This document shows positions 37,982-50,079 of a stretch of DNA of 64,000 bases, piece after piece. How positions within the stretch are numbered: position 1 is the stretch's first letter; every line of letters starts with the position of its first letter. Made by a program: the position numbers and the translations under genes. This DNA is from Primula veris (taxonomy: Eukaryota > Streptophyta > Magnoliopsida > Ericales > Primulaceae): assembly GCA_963682055.1 (NCBI GenBank), contig OY821745.1:17667342-17731341 (forward strand), given 5' to 3'. The notes under the pieces were generated by a model that searched no databases, was not told the DNA's origin, and saw nothing but the letters and a program-made list of their open reading frames with translations.

Positions 37982-39805
37982 GTAATATTTTTTCATATGT
38001 AGGGAATATTCCTCATTTTTGTTCTTGGATTTATGGCCTATAGTATACGGTTTTACCGACTTTTTTGTTTTTTGACATTTTATTTGTATTTGTATGGTTT
38101 AGGGTTTAGGGTTTAGGGTTTAGGGTTTAGGGTTTAGGGTTTAGGGTTTAGGGTTTAGGGTTTAGGGTTTAGGGTTTAGGGTTTAGGGTTTAGGGTTTAG
38201 GGTTTATGGTTTAGGGTTTAGGGTTTAGGGTTTAGGTTTTAGGGTTTAGGGTTTCACGTTTAGGGATTAGGTAATGTTCTTGCATATGTAGGGAATATTC
38301 CACATTTTTTTTGTTGGATTTATGGCCTATAGTACACAGATTTTGCCGACTTTTTTTGTTTTTCGATTTTTTATTTATATTTGTATGGTTTAGGGTTTAG
38401 GGTTTAGGTTTTAGGGTTTAGGGTTTCAGGTTTAGGGTTTAGGAAATTTTCCTGCATATGTAGGGAATATTCCTCATTTTTTTTCTTGGATTTATGGCCG
38501 TACACGGTTTTTACCGATTTTTTTGTTGTTCGACATTTTATTTATATTTGTATGTTTTAAGGTTTAGGGTTTAGGTTTTAGGGTTTATGTTTTACGTTTT
38601 AGGCTTTCAGGTTTAGGGTTTACGTAATGTTCTTGCATATGTAGGGATTATCCCTCATTTTTTTTCTTAGATTTATGGCCTATAGTACACGGTTCTTACC
38701 GACTTTTTTATTTTTCGACATTTTACTTATATTTGTATGGTTTAGGGTTTAGGGTTTAGGTTTTAGGGTTTAGGCAATGTTCTTGAATATGTAGAGAATA
38801 GTCCTCATTTTTTTTCTTAGATTTATGGCCTATATTACACGGTTTTTACCGACTTTTTTGTTGTTCGACATTTTATTTATATTTGAAAGTTTTAAGGTTT
38901 AGTGTTTAGGTTTTATGGTTTAGGGTTTCAGGTATAGGGTTTAGGTAATGTTCTTGCATATGTAGGGAATATTCCTCATTTTTTTTCTTGGATTTATGGC
39001 CTATAGTACACGGTTTTTACCGACTTTAATGTTTTTCGACATTTTATTTATATTTGTATGGTTTATGGTTTACGATTTAGGTTTTATGGTTTAGGGTTTC
39101 AGGTTTAGGGTTTAGGTAATGTTTTTGCATATGTAGGGAATATTCCTCATTTTTTTTCTTGGATTTATGGCCTATAGTACAAAGTTCTTACCGACTTTTT
39201 TGTTTTTCGACATTTTACTTATATTTGTATGGTTTAGGGTTTACGGTTTAGGGTTTAGGGTTTAGGTTTTAGGTTTTACGGTTTAGGGTTTAGGTAATGT
39301 TCTTGTATATGTAGAGAATAGTCCTCATTTTTTTTTTCTTAGATTTATGGCCTATATTACACGGTTTTTACCGACTTTTTTGTTGTTCGACATTTTATTT
39401 ATATTTGTAAGTTTTAAGGTTTAGTGTTTAGGTTTTATGGTTTAGGGTTTCAGGTATAGGGTTTAGGTAATGTTCTTGCATATGTTGGGAATATTCCTCA
39501 TTTTTTTTCTTGGATTTATGGCCTATAGTACACGGTTTTTACCGACTTTTTTGTTTTTCGACATTTTACTTATATTTATATGGTTTAGGGTTTACGGTTT
39601 AGGTTTTAGGGTTTAGGGTTTCAGGTTTAGGGTTTAGGTAATGTTCTTGCATAACTAGGGAATATTCCTCATTTTTTTTCTTGGATTTATGCCTATAGTA
39701 CACGGTTTTTACAGACTTTTTTGTTTTTGGACATTTTATTTATTTTGTATGGTTTAGGGTTTACAGTTTAGGTTTAGGATTTAGGGATTCAGGTTTAGGG
39801 TTTAG
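37982..39805 (+). repeat. Gamma HOR 6, 10 monomers, 1,824 bp
   Basis: The order is P 37982, Q 38271, R 38443, S 38624, T 38774, U 38945, V/W 39116, X 39294, Y 39467, Z 39638. P has 25 heptads and contains the longest perfect telomere tract in the window (15 units). The unit has the same plan as units 2, 4, 7 and 14. Confidence 0.87.
38098..38202 (+). repeat. Longest perfect telomere tract, 15 x TTTAGGG
   Basis: Fifteen uninterrupted units (105 bp) in the P block of gamma unit 6, ended by TTTATGG. The G-rich strand has runs of GGG at 7-bp spacing, enough for several adjacent G-quadruplexes. It is the longest exact heptad run I found in the window. Confidence 0.93.
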
Positions 39806-41616
39806 GTAATATTTTTTCATATGTAGGGAATATTCCTCATTTTTGTTCTTGGATTTATGGCCTATAGTATACGGTTTTACCGACTTTTTTGTTTTTTGAC
39901 ATTTTATTTGTATTTGTATGGTTTAGGGTTTAGGGTTTAGGGTTTAGGGTTTAGGGTTTAGGGTTTAGGGTTTAGGGTTTAGGTTTTAGGGTTTAGGGTT
40001 TATGGTTTAGGGTTTAGGGTTTAGGGTTTAGGGTTTAGGGTTTAGGTTTTAGGGTTTAGGGTTTCACGTTTAGGGATTAGGTAATGTTCTTGCATATGTA
40101 GGGAATATTCCACATTTTTTTTTGTTGGATTTATGGCCTATAGTACACAGATTTTGCCGACTTTTTTTGTTTTTCGATTTTTTATTTATATTTGTATGGT
40201 TTAGGGTTTAGGGTTTAGGTTTTAGGGTTTAGGGTTTCAGGTTTAGGGTTTAGGAAATTTTCCTGCATATGTAGGGAATATTCCTCATTTTTTTTCTTGG
40301 ATTTATGGCCGTACACGGTTTTTACCGATTTTTTTGTTGTTCGACATTTTATTTATATTTGTATGTTTTAAGGTTTAGGGTTTAGGTTTTAGGGTTTATG
40401 TTTTACGTTTTAGGCTTTCAGGTTTAGGGTTTACGTAATGTTCTTGCATATGTAGGGATTATCCCTCATTTTTTTTCTTAGATTTATGGCCTATAGTACA
40501 CGGTTCTTACCGACTTTTTTATTTTTCGACATTTTACTTATATTTGTATGGTTTAGGGTTTAGGGTTTAGGTTTTAGGGTTTAGGCAATGTTCTTGAATA
40601 TGTAGAGAATAGTCCTCATTTTTTTTCTTAGATTTATGGCCTATATTACACGGTTTTTACCGACTTTTTTGTTGTTCGACATTTTATTTATATTTGAAAG
40701 TTTTAAGGTTTAGTGTTTAGGTTTTATGGTTTAGGGTTTCAGGTATAGGGTTTAGGTAATGTTCTTGCATATGTAGGGAATATTCCTCATTTTTTTTCTT
40801 GGATTTATGGCCTATAGTACACGGTTTTTACCGACTTTAATGTTTTTCGACATTTTATTTATATTTGTATGGTTTATGGTTTACGATTTAGGTTTTATGG
40901 TTTAGGGTTTCAGGTTTAGGGTTTAGGTAATGTTTTTGCATATGTAGGGAATATTCCTCATTTTTTTTCTTGGATTTATGGCCTATAGTACAAAGTTCTT
41001 ACCGACTTTTTTGTTTTTCGACATTTTACTTATATTTGTATGGTTTAGGGTTTACGGTTTAGGGTTTAGGGTTTAGGTTTTAGGTTTTACGGTTTAGGGT
41101 TTAGGTAATGTTCTTGTATATGTAGAGAATAGTCCTCATTTTTTTTTTCTTAGATTTATGGCCTATATTACACGGTTTTTACCGACTTTTTTGTTGTTCG
41201 ACATTTTATTTATATTTGTAAGTTTTAAGGTTTAGTGTTTAGGTTTTATGGTTTAGGGTTTCAGGTATAGGGTTTAGGTAATGTTCTTGCATATGTTGGG
41301 AATATTCCTCATTTTTTTTCTTGGATTTATGGCCTATAGTACACGGTTTTTACCGACTTTTTTGTTTTTCGACATTTTACTTATATTTATATGGTTTAGG
41401 GTTTACGGTTTAGGTTTTAGGGTTTAGGGTTTCAGGTTTAGGGTTTAGGTAATGTTCTTGCATAACTAGGGAATATTCCTCATTTTTTTTCTTGGATTTA
41501 TGCCTATAGTACACGGTTTTTACAGACTTTTTTGTTTTTGGACATTTTATTTATTTTGTATGGTTTAGGGTTTACAGTTTAGGTTTAGGATTTAGGGTTT
41601 CAGGTTTAGGGTTTAG
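39806..41616 (+). repeat. Gamma HOR 7, 10 monomers, 1,811 bp
   Basis: The order is P 39806, Q 40081, R 40254, S 40435, T 40585, U 40756, V/W 40927, X 41105, Y 41278, Z 41449. P has 23 heptads with a run of 8 perfect units at 39,922-39,977 broken by a ttttaggg variant. It directly follows another 10-monomer unit with R, the only such pair in the array. Confidence 0.87.
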
Positions 41617-42716
41617 GTAATATTTTTTCATATGTAGGGAATATTCCTCATTTTTGTTCTTGGATTTATGGCCTATAGTATACGGTTTTACCGACTTTTT
41701 TGTTTTTTGACATTTTATTTGTATTTGTATGGTTTAGGGTTTAGGGTTTAGGGTTTAGGGTTTAGGGTTTAGGGTTTATGGTTTAGGGTTTAGGGTTTAG
41801 GGTTTAGGGTTTATGGTTTAGGGTTTAGGGTTTAGGTTTTAGGGTTTAGGGTTTCACGTTTAGGGATTAGGTAATGTTTTTGCATATGTAGGGAATATTC
41901 CACATTTTTTTTGTTGGATTTATGGCCTATAGTACACAGATTTTGCCGACTTTTTTTGTTTTTCGATTTTTTATTTATATTTGTATGTTTTAAGGTTTAG
42001 GGTTTAGGTTTTAGGGTTTATGTTTTACGTTTTAGGCTTTCAGGTTTAGGGTTTACGTAATGTTCTTGCATATGTAGGGATTATCCCTCATTTTTTTTCT
42101 TAGATTTATGGCCTATAGTACACGGTTCTTACCGACTTTTTTATTTTTCGACATTTTACTTATATTTGTATGGTTTAGGGTTTAGGGTTTAGGTTTTAGG
42201 GTTTAGGCAATGTTCTTGAATATGTAGAGAATAGTCCTCATTTTTTTTCTTAGATTTATGGCCTATATTACACGGTTTTTACCGACTTTTTTGTTGTTCG
42301 ACATTTTATTTATATTTGAAAGTTTTAAGGTTTAGTGTTTAGGTTTTATGGTTTAGGGTTTCAGGTATAGGGTTTAGGTAATGTTCTTGCATATGTTGGG
42401 AATATTCCTCATTTTTTTTCTTGGATTTATGGCCTATAGTACACGGTTTTTACCGACTTTTTTGTTTTTCGACATTTTACTTATATTTATATGGTTTAGG
42501 GTTTACGGTTTAGGTTTTAGGGTTTAGGGTTTCAGGTTTAGGGTTTAGGTAATGTTCTTGCATAACTAGGGAATATTCCTCATTTTTTTTCTTGGATTTA
42601 TGCCTATAGTACACGGTTTTTACAGACTTTTTTGTTTTTGGACATTTTATTTATTTTGTATGGTTTAGGGTTTACAGTTTAGGTTTAGGATTTAGGGTTT
42701 CAGGTTTAGGGTTTAG
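41617..42716 (+). repeat. Gamma HOR 8, 6 monomers, 1,100 bp
   Basis: The order is P 41617, Q 41871 (short form), S 42057, T 42207, Y 42378, Z 42549. T passes straight to Y, skipping U to X. T and X end in the same telomere block (aaggtttagtg ... caggtataggg), so the skip is what an exchange between those two blocks would leave. Q starts gtaatgttttt instead of gtaatgttctt, a private change. Confidence 0.87.
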
Positions 42717-43820
42717 GTAATATTTTTTCATATGTAGGGAATATTCCTCATTTTTGTTCTTGGATTTATGGCCTATAGTATACGGTTTTACCGACTTTTT
42801 TGTTTTTTGACATTTTATTTGTATTTGTATGGTTTAGGGTTTAGGGTTTAGGGTTTAGGGTTTAGGGTTTAGGGTTTAGGGTTTAGGGTTTAGGGTTTAG
42901 GGTTTATGGTTTAGGGTTTAGGGTTTAGGGTTTAGGGTTTAGGTTTTAGGGTTTAGGGTTTCACGTTTAGGGATTAGGTAATGTTCTTGCATATGTAGGG
43001 AATATTCCACATTTTTTTTGTTGGATTTATGGCCTATAGTACACAGATTTTGCCGACTTTTTTTGTTTTTCGATTTTTTATTTATATTTGTATGGTTTAG
43101 GGTTTAGGGTTTAGGTTTTAGGGTTTAGGGTTTCAGGTTTAGGGTTTAGGAAATTTTCCTGCATATGTAGGGAATATTCCTCATTTTTTTTCTTGGATTT
43201 ATGGCCGTACACGGTTTTTACCGATTTTTTTGTTGTTCGACATTTTATTTATATTTGTATGTTTTAAGGTTTAGGGTTTAGGTTTTAGGGTTTATGTTTT
43301 ACGTTTTAGGCTTTCAGGTTTAGGGTTTACGTAATGTTCTTGCATATGTAGGGATTATCCCTCATTTTTTTTCTTAGATTTATGGCCTATAGTACACGGT
43401 TCTTACCGACTTTTTTATTTTTCGACATTTTACTTATATTTGTATGGTTTAGGGTTTAGGGTTTAGGTTTTAGGGTTTAGGCAATGTTCTTGAATATGTA
43501 GAGAATAGTCCTCATTTTTTTTCTTAGATTTATGGCCTATATTACACGGTTTTTACCGACTTTTTTGTTGTTCGACATTTTATTTATATTTGAAAGTTTT
43601 AAGGTTTAGTGTTTAGGTTTTATGGTTTAGGGTTTCAGGTATAGGGTTTAGGTAATGTTCTTGCATATGTTGGGAATATTCCTCATTTTTTTTCTTGGAT
43701 TTATGGCCTATAGTACACGGTTTTTACAGACTTTTTTGTTTTTGGACATTTTATTTATTTTGTATGGTTTAGGGTTTACAGTTTAGGTTTAGGATTTAGG
43801 GTTTCAGGTTTAGGGTTTAG
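42717..43820 (+). repeat. Gamma HOR 9, 6 monomers, 1,104 bp
   Basis: The order is P 42717, Q 42978, R 43150, S 43331, T 43481, Y/Z fusion 43652. The fusion begins as Y (gtatatgttggg-like gcatatgttggg, ggatttatggcc) and continues as Z (tttttacagac, tttttggac, attttgtatgg). The exchange point lies within the shared stretch from tatagtacacgg to tttttac. P has 21 heptads with 10 perfect units at 42,833-42,902. Confidence 0.87.
42833..42902 (+). repeat. Perfect telomere tract, 10 x TTTAGGG
   Basis: Ten perfect units in the P block of gamma unit 9, ended by TTTATGG. Confidence 0.92.
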
Positions 43821-44920
43821 GTAATATTTTTTCATATGTAGGGAATATTCCTCATTTTTGTTCTTGGATTTATGGCCTATAGTATACGGTTTTACCGACT
43901 TTTTTGTTTTTTGACATTTTATTTGTATTTGTATGGTTTAGGGTTTAGGGTTTAGGGTTTAGGGTTTAGGGTTTAGGGTTTATGGTTTAGGGTTTAGGGT
44001 TTAGGGTTTAGGGTTTATGGTTTAGGGTTTAGGGTTTAGGTTTTAGGGTTTAGGGTTTCACGTTTAGGGATTAGGTAATGTTCTTGCATATGTAGGGAAT
44101 ATTCCACATTTTTTTTGTTGGATTTATGGCCTATAGTACACAGATTTTGCCGACTTTTTTTGTTTTTCGATTTTTTATTTATATTTGTATGTTTTAAGGT
44201 TTAGGGTTTAGGTTTTAGGGTTTATGTTTTACGTTTTAGGCTTTCAGGTTTAGGGTTTACGTAATGTTCTTGCATATGTAGGGATTATCCCTCATTTTTT
44301 TTCTTAGATTTATGGCCTATAGTACACGGTTCTTACCGACTTTTTTATTTTTCGACATTTTACTTATATTTGTATGGTTTAGGGTTTAGGGTTTAGGTTT
44401 TAGGGTTTAGGCAATGTTCTTGAATATGTAGAGAATAGTCCTCATTTTTTTTCTTAGATTTATGGCCTATATTACACGGTTTTTACCGACTTTTTTGTTG
44501 TTCGACATTTTATTTATATTTGAAAGTTTTAAGGTTTAGTGTTTAGGTTTTATGGTTTAGGGTTTCAGGTATAGGGTTTAGGTAATGTTCTTGCATATGT
44601 TGGGAATATTCCTCATTTTTTTTCTTGGATTTATGGCCTATAGTACACGGTTTTTACCGACTTTTTTGTTTTTCGACATTTTACTTATATTTATATGGTT
44701 TAGGGTTTACGGTTTAGGTTTTAGGGTTTAGGGTTTCAGGTTTAGGGTTTAGGTAATGTTCTTGCATAACTAGGGAATATTCCTCATTTTTTTTCTTGGA
44801 TTTATGCCTATAGTACACGGTTTTTACAGACTTTTTTGTTTTTGGACATTTTATTTATTTTGTATGGTTTAGGGTTTACAGTTTAGGTTTAGGATTTAGG
44901 GTTTCAGGTTTAGGGTTTAG
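43821..44920 (+). repeat. Gamma HOR 10, 6 monomers, 1,100 bp
   Basis: The order is P 43821, Q 44075 (short form), S 44261, T 44411, Y 44582, Z 44753, the same plan and length as unit 8. Units 9 and 10 together (2,204 bp) resemble units 12 and 13 (2,183 bp); the 21-bp difference is three heptads, all in P. Confidence 0.87.
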
Positions 44921-45524
44921 GTAATATTTTTTCATATGTAGGGAATATTCCTCATTTTTGTTCTTGGATTTATGGCCTATAGTATACGGTTTTACCGACT
45001 TTTTTGTTTTTTGACATTTTATTTGTATTTGTATGGTTTAGGGTTTAGGGTTTAGGGTTTAGGGTTTAGGGTTTAGGGTTTAGGGTTTAGGGTTTAGGGT
45101 TTAGGCTTTAGGGTTTAGTGTTTATGGTTTATGGTTTAGGGTTTAGGGTTTAGGTTTTAGGGTTTAGGGTTTCACGTTTAGGGATTAGGTAATGTTCTTG
45201 CATATGTAGGGAATATTCCACATTTTTTTTGTTGGATTTATGGCCTATAGTACACAGATTTTGCCGACTTTTTTTGTTTTTCGATTTTTTATTTATATTT
45301 GTATGTTTTAAGGTTTAGGGTTTAGGTTTTAGGGTTTATGTTTTACGTTTTAGGCTTTCAGGTTTAGGGTTTACGTAATGTTCTTGCATATGTAGGGATT
45401 ATCCCTCATTTTTTTTCTTAGATTTATGGCCTATAGTACACGGTTCTTACCGACTTTTTTATTTTTCGACATTTTACTTATATTTGTATGGTTTAGGGTT
45501 TAGGGTTTAGGTTTTAGGGTTTAG

Positions 45525-46912
45525 GCAATGTTCTTGAATATGTAGAGAATAGTCCTCATTTTTTTTCTTAGATTTATGGCCTATATTACACGGTTTTTAC
45601 CGACTTTTTTGTTGTTCGACATTTTATTTATATTTGAAAGTTTTAAGGTTTAGTGTTTAGGTTTTATGGTTTAGGGTTTCAGGTATAGGGTTTAGGTAAT
45701 GTTCTTGCATATGTAGGGAATATTCCTCATTTTTTTTCTTGGATTTATGGCCTATAGTACACGGTTTTTACCGACTTTAATGTTTTTCGACATTTTATTT
45801 ATATTTGTATGGTTTATGGTTTACGATTTAGGTTTTATGGTTTAGGGTTTCAGGTTTAGGGTTTAGGTAATGTTTTTGCATATGTAGGGAATATTCCTCA
45901 TTTTTTTCTTGGATTTATGGCCTATAGTATACGGTTTTACCGACTTTTTTGTTTTTTGACATTTTATTTATATTGGTATTGTTTAGGGTTTAGGGTTTAG
46001 GGTTTAGGTTTTAGGTTTTAGGATTTAGGGTTTCAGGTTTAGGGTTTAGGTAATGTTCTTGCATATGTAAGGAATATTCCTCATTTTTTTTCTTGGATTT
46101 ATGGCCTATAGTACACAGATTTTACCGACTATTTTGTTTTTCGATATTTTATTTATATTTGTATGGTTTATGGTTTAGGGTTTAGGTTTTCGGGTTTAGG
46201 GTTTCAGGTTTAGGGTTTAGGAAATTTTCCTGCATATGTAGGGAATATTCCTCATTTTTTTTCTTGGATTTATGGCCTATAGTACACGGTTTTTACCGAC
46301 TTTTTTGTTGTTCGACATTTTATTTATATTTGTATGTTTTAAGGATTAGGGTTTAGGTTTTAGGGTTTAGGTTTTAGGGTTTATGTTTTACGGTTTAGGC
46401 TTTCAGGTTTAGGGTTTACATAATGTTCTTGCATATGTAGGGATTATTCCTCATTTTTTTTTCTTAAATTTATGGCCTATAGTACACGGTTCTTACCGTC
46501 TTTTTTGTTTTTCGACATTTTACTTATATTTGTATGGTTTAGGGTTTAGGGTTTAGGGTTTAGGTTTTAGGTTTTACGGTTTAGGGTTTAGTTAATGTTC
46601 TTGTATATGTAGAGAATAGTCCTCATTTTTTTTTCTTAGATTTATGGCCTATTTTACACGGTTTTTACCGACTTTTTTGGTTTTCGACATTTTATTTATT
46701 TTGTATGGTTTAGGGTTCACGGTTTAGGTTTTAGGGTTTAGGTAATGTTCTTGCATAACTAGGGAATATTCCTCATTTTTTTTCTTGGATTTATGGCCTA
46801 TATTATACGGTTTTAACCGACTTTTTTGTTTTTCGACATTTTATTTATATTTGGATGGTTTAGGGTTTAGGGTTTAGGTTTTTGGGTTTATGGTTTCAGG
46901 TTTAGGGTTTAG
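45525..46912 (+). repeat. T-V6 block, 1,388-bp form
   Basis: The block is the same eight-monomer string as at 33,150 but 7 bp longer. The extra heptad is in V (183 bp instead of 176; ttttaggatttaggg instead of ttttaggg, near 46,019). The 183-bp V is also that of the standard units 1, 3 and 16, so the first copy here keeps the parental form. Confidence 0.88.
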
Positions 46913-48293
46913 GCAATGTTCTTGAATATGTAGAGAATAGTCCTCATTTTTTTTCTTAGATTTATGGCCTATATTACACGGTTTTTACCGACTTTTTTGT
47001 TGTTCGACATTTTATTTATATTTGAAAGTTTTAAGGTTTAGTGTTTAGGTTTTATGGTTTAGGGTTTCAGGTATAGGGTTTATGTAATGTTCTTGCATAT
47101 GTAGGGAATATTCCTCATTTTTTTTCTTGGATTTATGGCCTATAGTACACGGTTTTTACCGACTTTAATGTTTTTCGACATTTTATTTATATTTGTATGG
47201 TTTATGGTTTACGATTTAGGTTTTATGGTTTAGGGTTTCAGGTTTAGGGTTTAGGTAATGTTTTTGCATATGTAGGGAATATTCCTCATTTTTTTCTTGG
47301 ATATATGGCCTATAGTATACGGTTTTACCGACTTTTTTGTTTTTTGACATTTTATTTATATTGGTATTGTTTAGGGTTTAGGGTTTAGGGTTTAGGTTTT
47401 AGGTTTTAGGGTTTCAGGTTTAGGGTTTAGGTAATGTTCTTGCATATGTAAGGAATATTCCTCATTTTTTTTCTTGGATTTATGGCCTATAGTACACAGA
47501 TTTTACCGACTATTTTGTTTTTCGATATTTTATTTATATTTGTATGGTTTATGGTTTAGGGTTTAGGTTTTCGGGTTTAGGGTTTCAGGTTTAGGGTTTA
47601 GGAAATTTTCCTGCATATGTAGGGAATATTCCTCATTTTTTTTCTTGGATTTATGGCCTATAGTACACGGTTTTTACCGACTTTTTTGTTGTTCGACATT
47701 TTATTTATATTTGTATGTTTTAAGGATTAGGGTTTAGGTTTTAGGGTTTAGGTTTTAGGGTTTATGTTTTACGGTTTAGGCTTTCAGGTTTAGGGTTTAC
47801 ATAATGTTCTTGCATATGTAGGGATTATTCCTCATTTTTTTTTCTTAAATTTATGGCCTATAGTACACGGTTCTTACCGTCTTTTTTGTTTTTCGACATT
47901 TTACTTATATTTGTATGGTTTAGGGTTTAGGGTTTAGGGTTTAGGTTTTAGGTTTTACGGTTTAGGGTTTAGTTAATGTTCTTGTATATGTAGAGAATAG
48001 TCCTCATTTTTTTTTCTTAGATTTATGGCCTATTTTACACGGTTTTTACCGACTTTTTTGGTTTTCGACATTTTATTTATTTTGTATGGTTTAGGGTTCA
48101 CGGTTTAGGTTTTAGGGTTTAGGTAATGTTCTTGCATAACTAGGGAATATTCCTCATTTTTTTTCTTGGATTTATGGCCTATATTATACGGTTTTAACCG
48201 ACTTTTTTGTTTTTCGACATTTTATTTATATTTGGATGGTTTAGGGTTTAGGGTTTAGGTTTTTGGGTTTATGGTTTCAGGTTTAGGGTTTAG
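46913..48293 (+). repeat. T-V6 block, 1,381-bp form with private changes
   Basis: The block has the short V (176 bp), like the three copies in unit 5, so the two arrays share an origin. Two private base changes mark it: gtttatgtaatg at about 47,080 (others gtttaggtaatg) and ggatatatggcc at about 47,300 (others ggatttatggcc). Confidence 0.87.
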
Positions 48294-48982
48294 GTAATGT
48301 TCTTGCATATGTAGGGAATATTCCTCATTTTTTTTCTTGGATTTATGGCCTATAGTACAAAGTTCTTACCGACTTTTTTGTTTTTCGACATTTTACTTAT
48401 ATTAGTATAGTTTAGGGTTTACGGTTTAGGGTTTAGGGTTTAGGTTTTAGGTTTTACGGTTTAGGGTTTAGGTAATGTTCTTGTATATGTAGAGAATAGT
48501 CCTCATTTTTTTTTCTTAGATTTATGGCCTATATTACACGGTTTTTACCGACTTTTTTGTTGTTCGACATTTTATTTATATTTGTAAGTTTTAAGGTTTA
48601 GTGTTTAGGTTTTATGGTTTAGGGTTTCAGGTATAGGGTTTAGGTAATGTTCTTGCATATGTTGGGAATATTCCTCATTTTTTTTCTTGGATTTATGGCC
48701 TATAGTACACGGTTTTTACCGACTTTTTTGTTTTTCGACATTTTACTTATATTTATATGGTTTAGGGTTTACGGTTTAGGTTTTAGGGTTTAGGGTTTCA
48801 GGTTTAGGGTTTAGGTAATGTTCTTGCATAACTAGGGAATATTCCTCATTTTTTTTCTTGGATTTATGCCTATAGTACACGGTTTTTACAGACTTTTTTG
48901 TTTTTGGACATTTTATTTATTTTGTATGGTTTAGGGTTTACAGTTTAGGTTTAGGATTTAGGGTTTCAGGTTTAGGGTTTAG

Positions 48983-50079
48983 GTAATATTTTTTCATATG
49001 TAGGGAATATTCCTCATTTTTGTTCTTGGATTTATGGCCTATAGTATACGGTTTTACCGACTTTTTTGTTTTTTGACATTTTATTTGTATTTGTATGGTT
49101 TAGGGTTTAGGGTTTAGGGTTTAGGGTTTAGGGTTTAGGGTTTAAGGTTTAGGGTTTAGGGTTTATGGTTTAGGGTTTAGGGTTTAGGGTTTAGGGTTTA
49201 GGTTTTAGGGTTTAGGGTTTCACGTTTAGGGATTAGGTAATGTTCTTGCATATGTAGGGAATATTCCACATTTTTTTTGTTGGATTTATGGCCTATAGTA
49301 CACAGATTTTGCCGACTTTTTTTGTTTTTCGATTTTTTATTTATATTTGTATGGTTTAGGGTTTAGGGTTTAGGTTTTAGGGTTTAGGGTTTCAGGTTTA
49401 GGGTTTAGGAAATTTTCCTGCATATGTAGGGAATATTCCTCATTTTTTTTCTTGGATTTATGGCCGTACACGGTTTTTACCGATTTTTTTGTTGTTCGAC
49501 ATTTTATTTATATTTGTATGTTTTAAGGTTTAGGGTTTAGGTTTTAGGGTTTATGTTTTACGTTTTAGGCTTTCAGGTTTAGGGTTTACGTAATGTTCTT
49601 GCATATGTAGGGATTATCCCTCATTTTTTTTCTTAGATTTATGGCCTATAGTACACGGTTCTTACCGACTTTTTTATTTTTCGACATTTTACTTATATTT
49701 GTATGGTTTAGGGTTTAGGGTTTAGGTTTTAGGGTTTAGGCAATGTTCTTGAATATGTAGAGAATAGTCCTCATTTTTTTTCTTAGATTTATGGCCTATA
49801 TTACACGGTTTTTACCGACTTTTTTGTTGTTCGACATTTTATTTATATTTGAAAGTTTTAAGGTTTAGTGTTTAGGTTTTATGGTTTAGGGTTTCAGGTA
49901 TAGGGTTTAGGTAATGTTCTTGCATATGTTGGGAATATTCCTCATTTTTTTTCTTGGATTTATGGCCTATAGTACACGGTTTTTACAGACTTTTTTGTTT
50001 TTGGACATTTTATTTATTTTGTATGGTTTAGGGTTTACAGTTTAGGTTTAGGATTTAGGGTTTCAGGTTTAGGGTTTAG
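48983..50079 (+). repeat. Gamma HOR 12, 6 monomers, 1,097 bp
   Basis: The order is P 48983, Q 49237, R 49409, S 49590, T 49740, Y/Z fusion 49911, the plan of unit 9. The Y/Z fusion has the same exchange point as in unit 9, so the two derive from one event. P has 20 heptads, one of them changed to tttaagg near 49,141. Confidence 0.87.

Larger units (their letters stand above)
44921..48982 (+). repeat. Gamma HOR 11, 23 monomers, 4,062 bp
   Basis: The order is P 44921, Q 45189 (short form), S 45375, then two copies of the T-V6 block (45525 and 46913), then W 48294, X 48472, Y 48644, Z 48815. It has the same plan as unit 5 with two copies of the block instead of three. P has 22 heptads, with 9 perfect units at 45,037-45,099. 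Confidence 0.88.
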
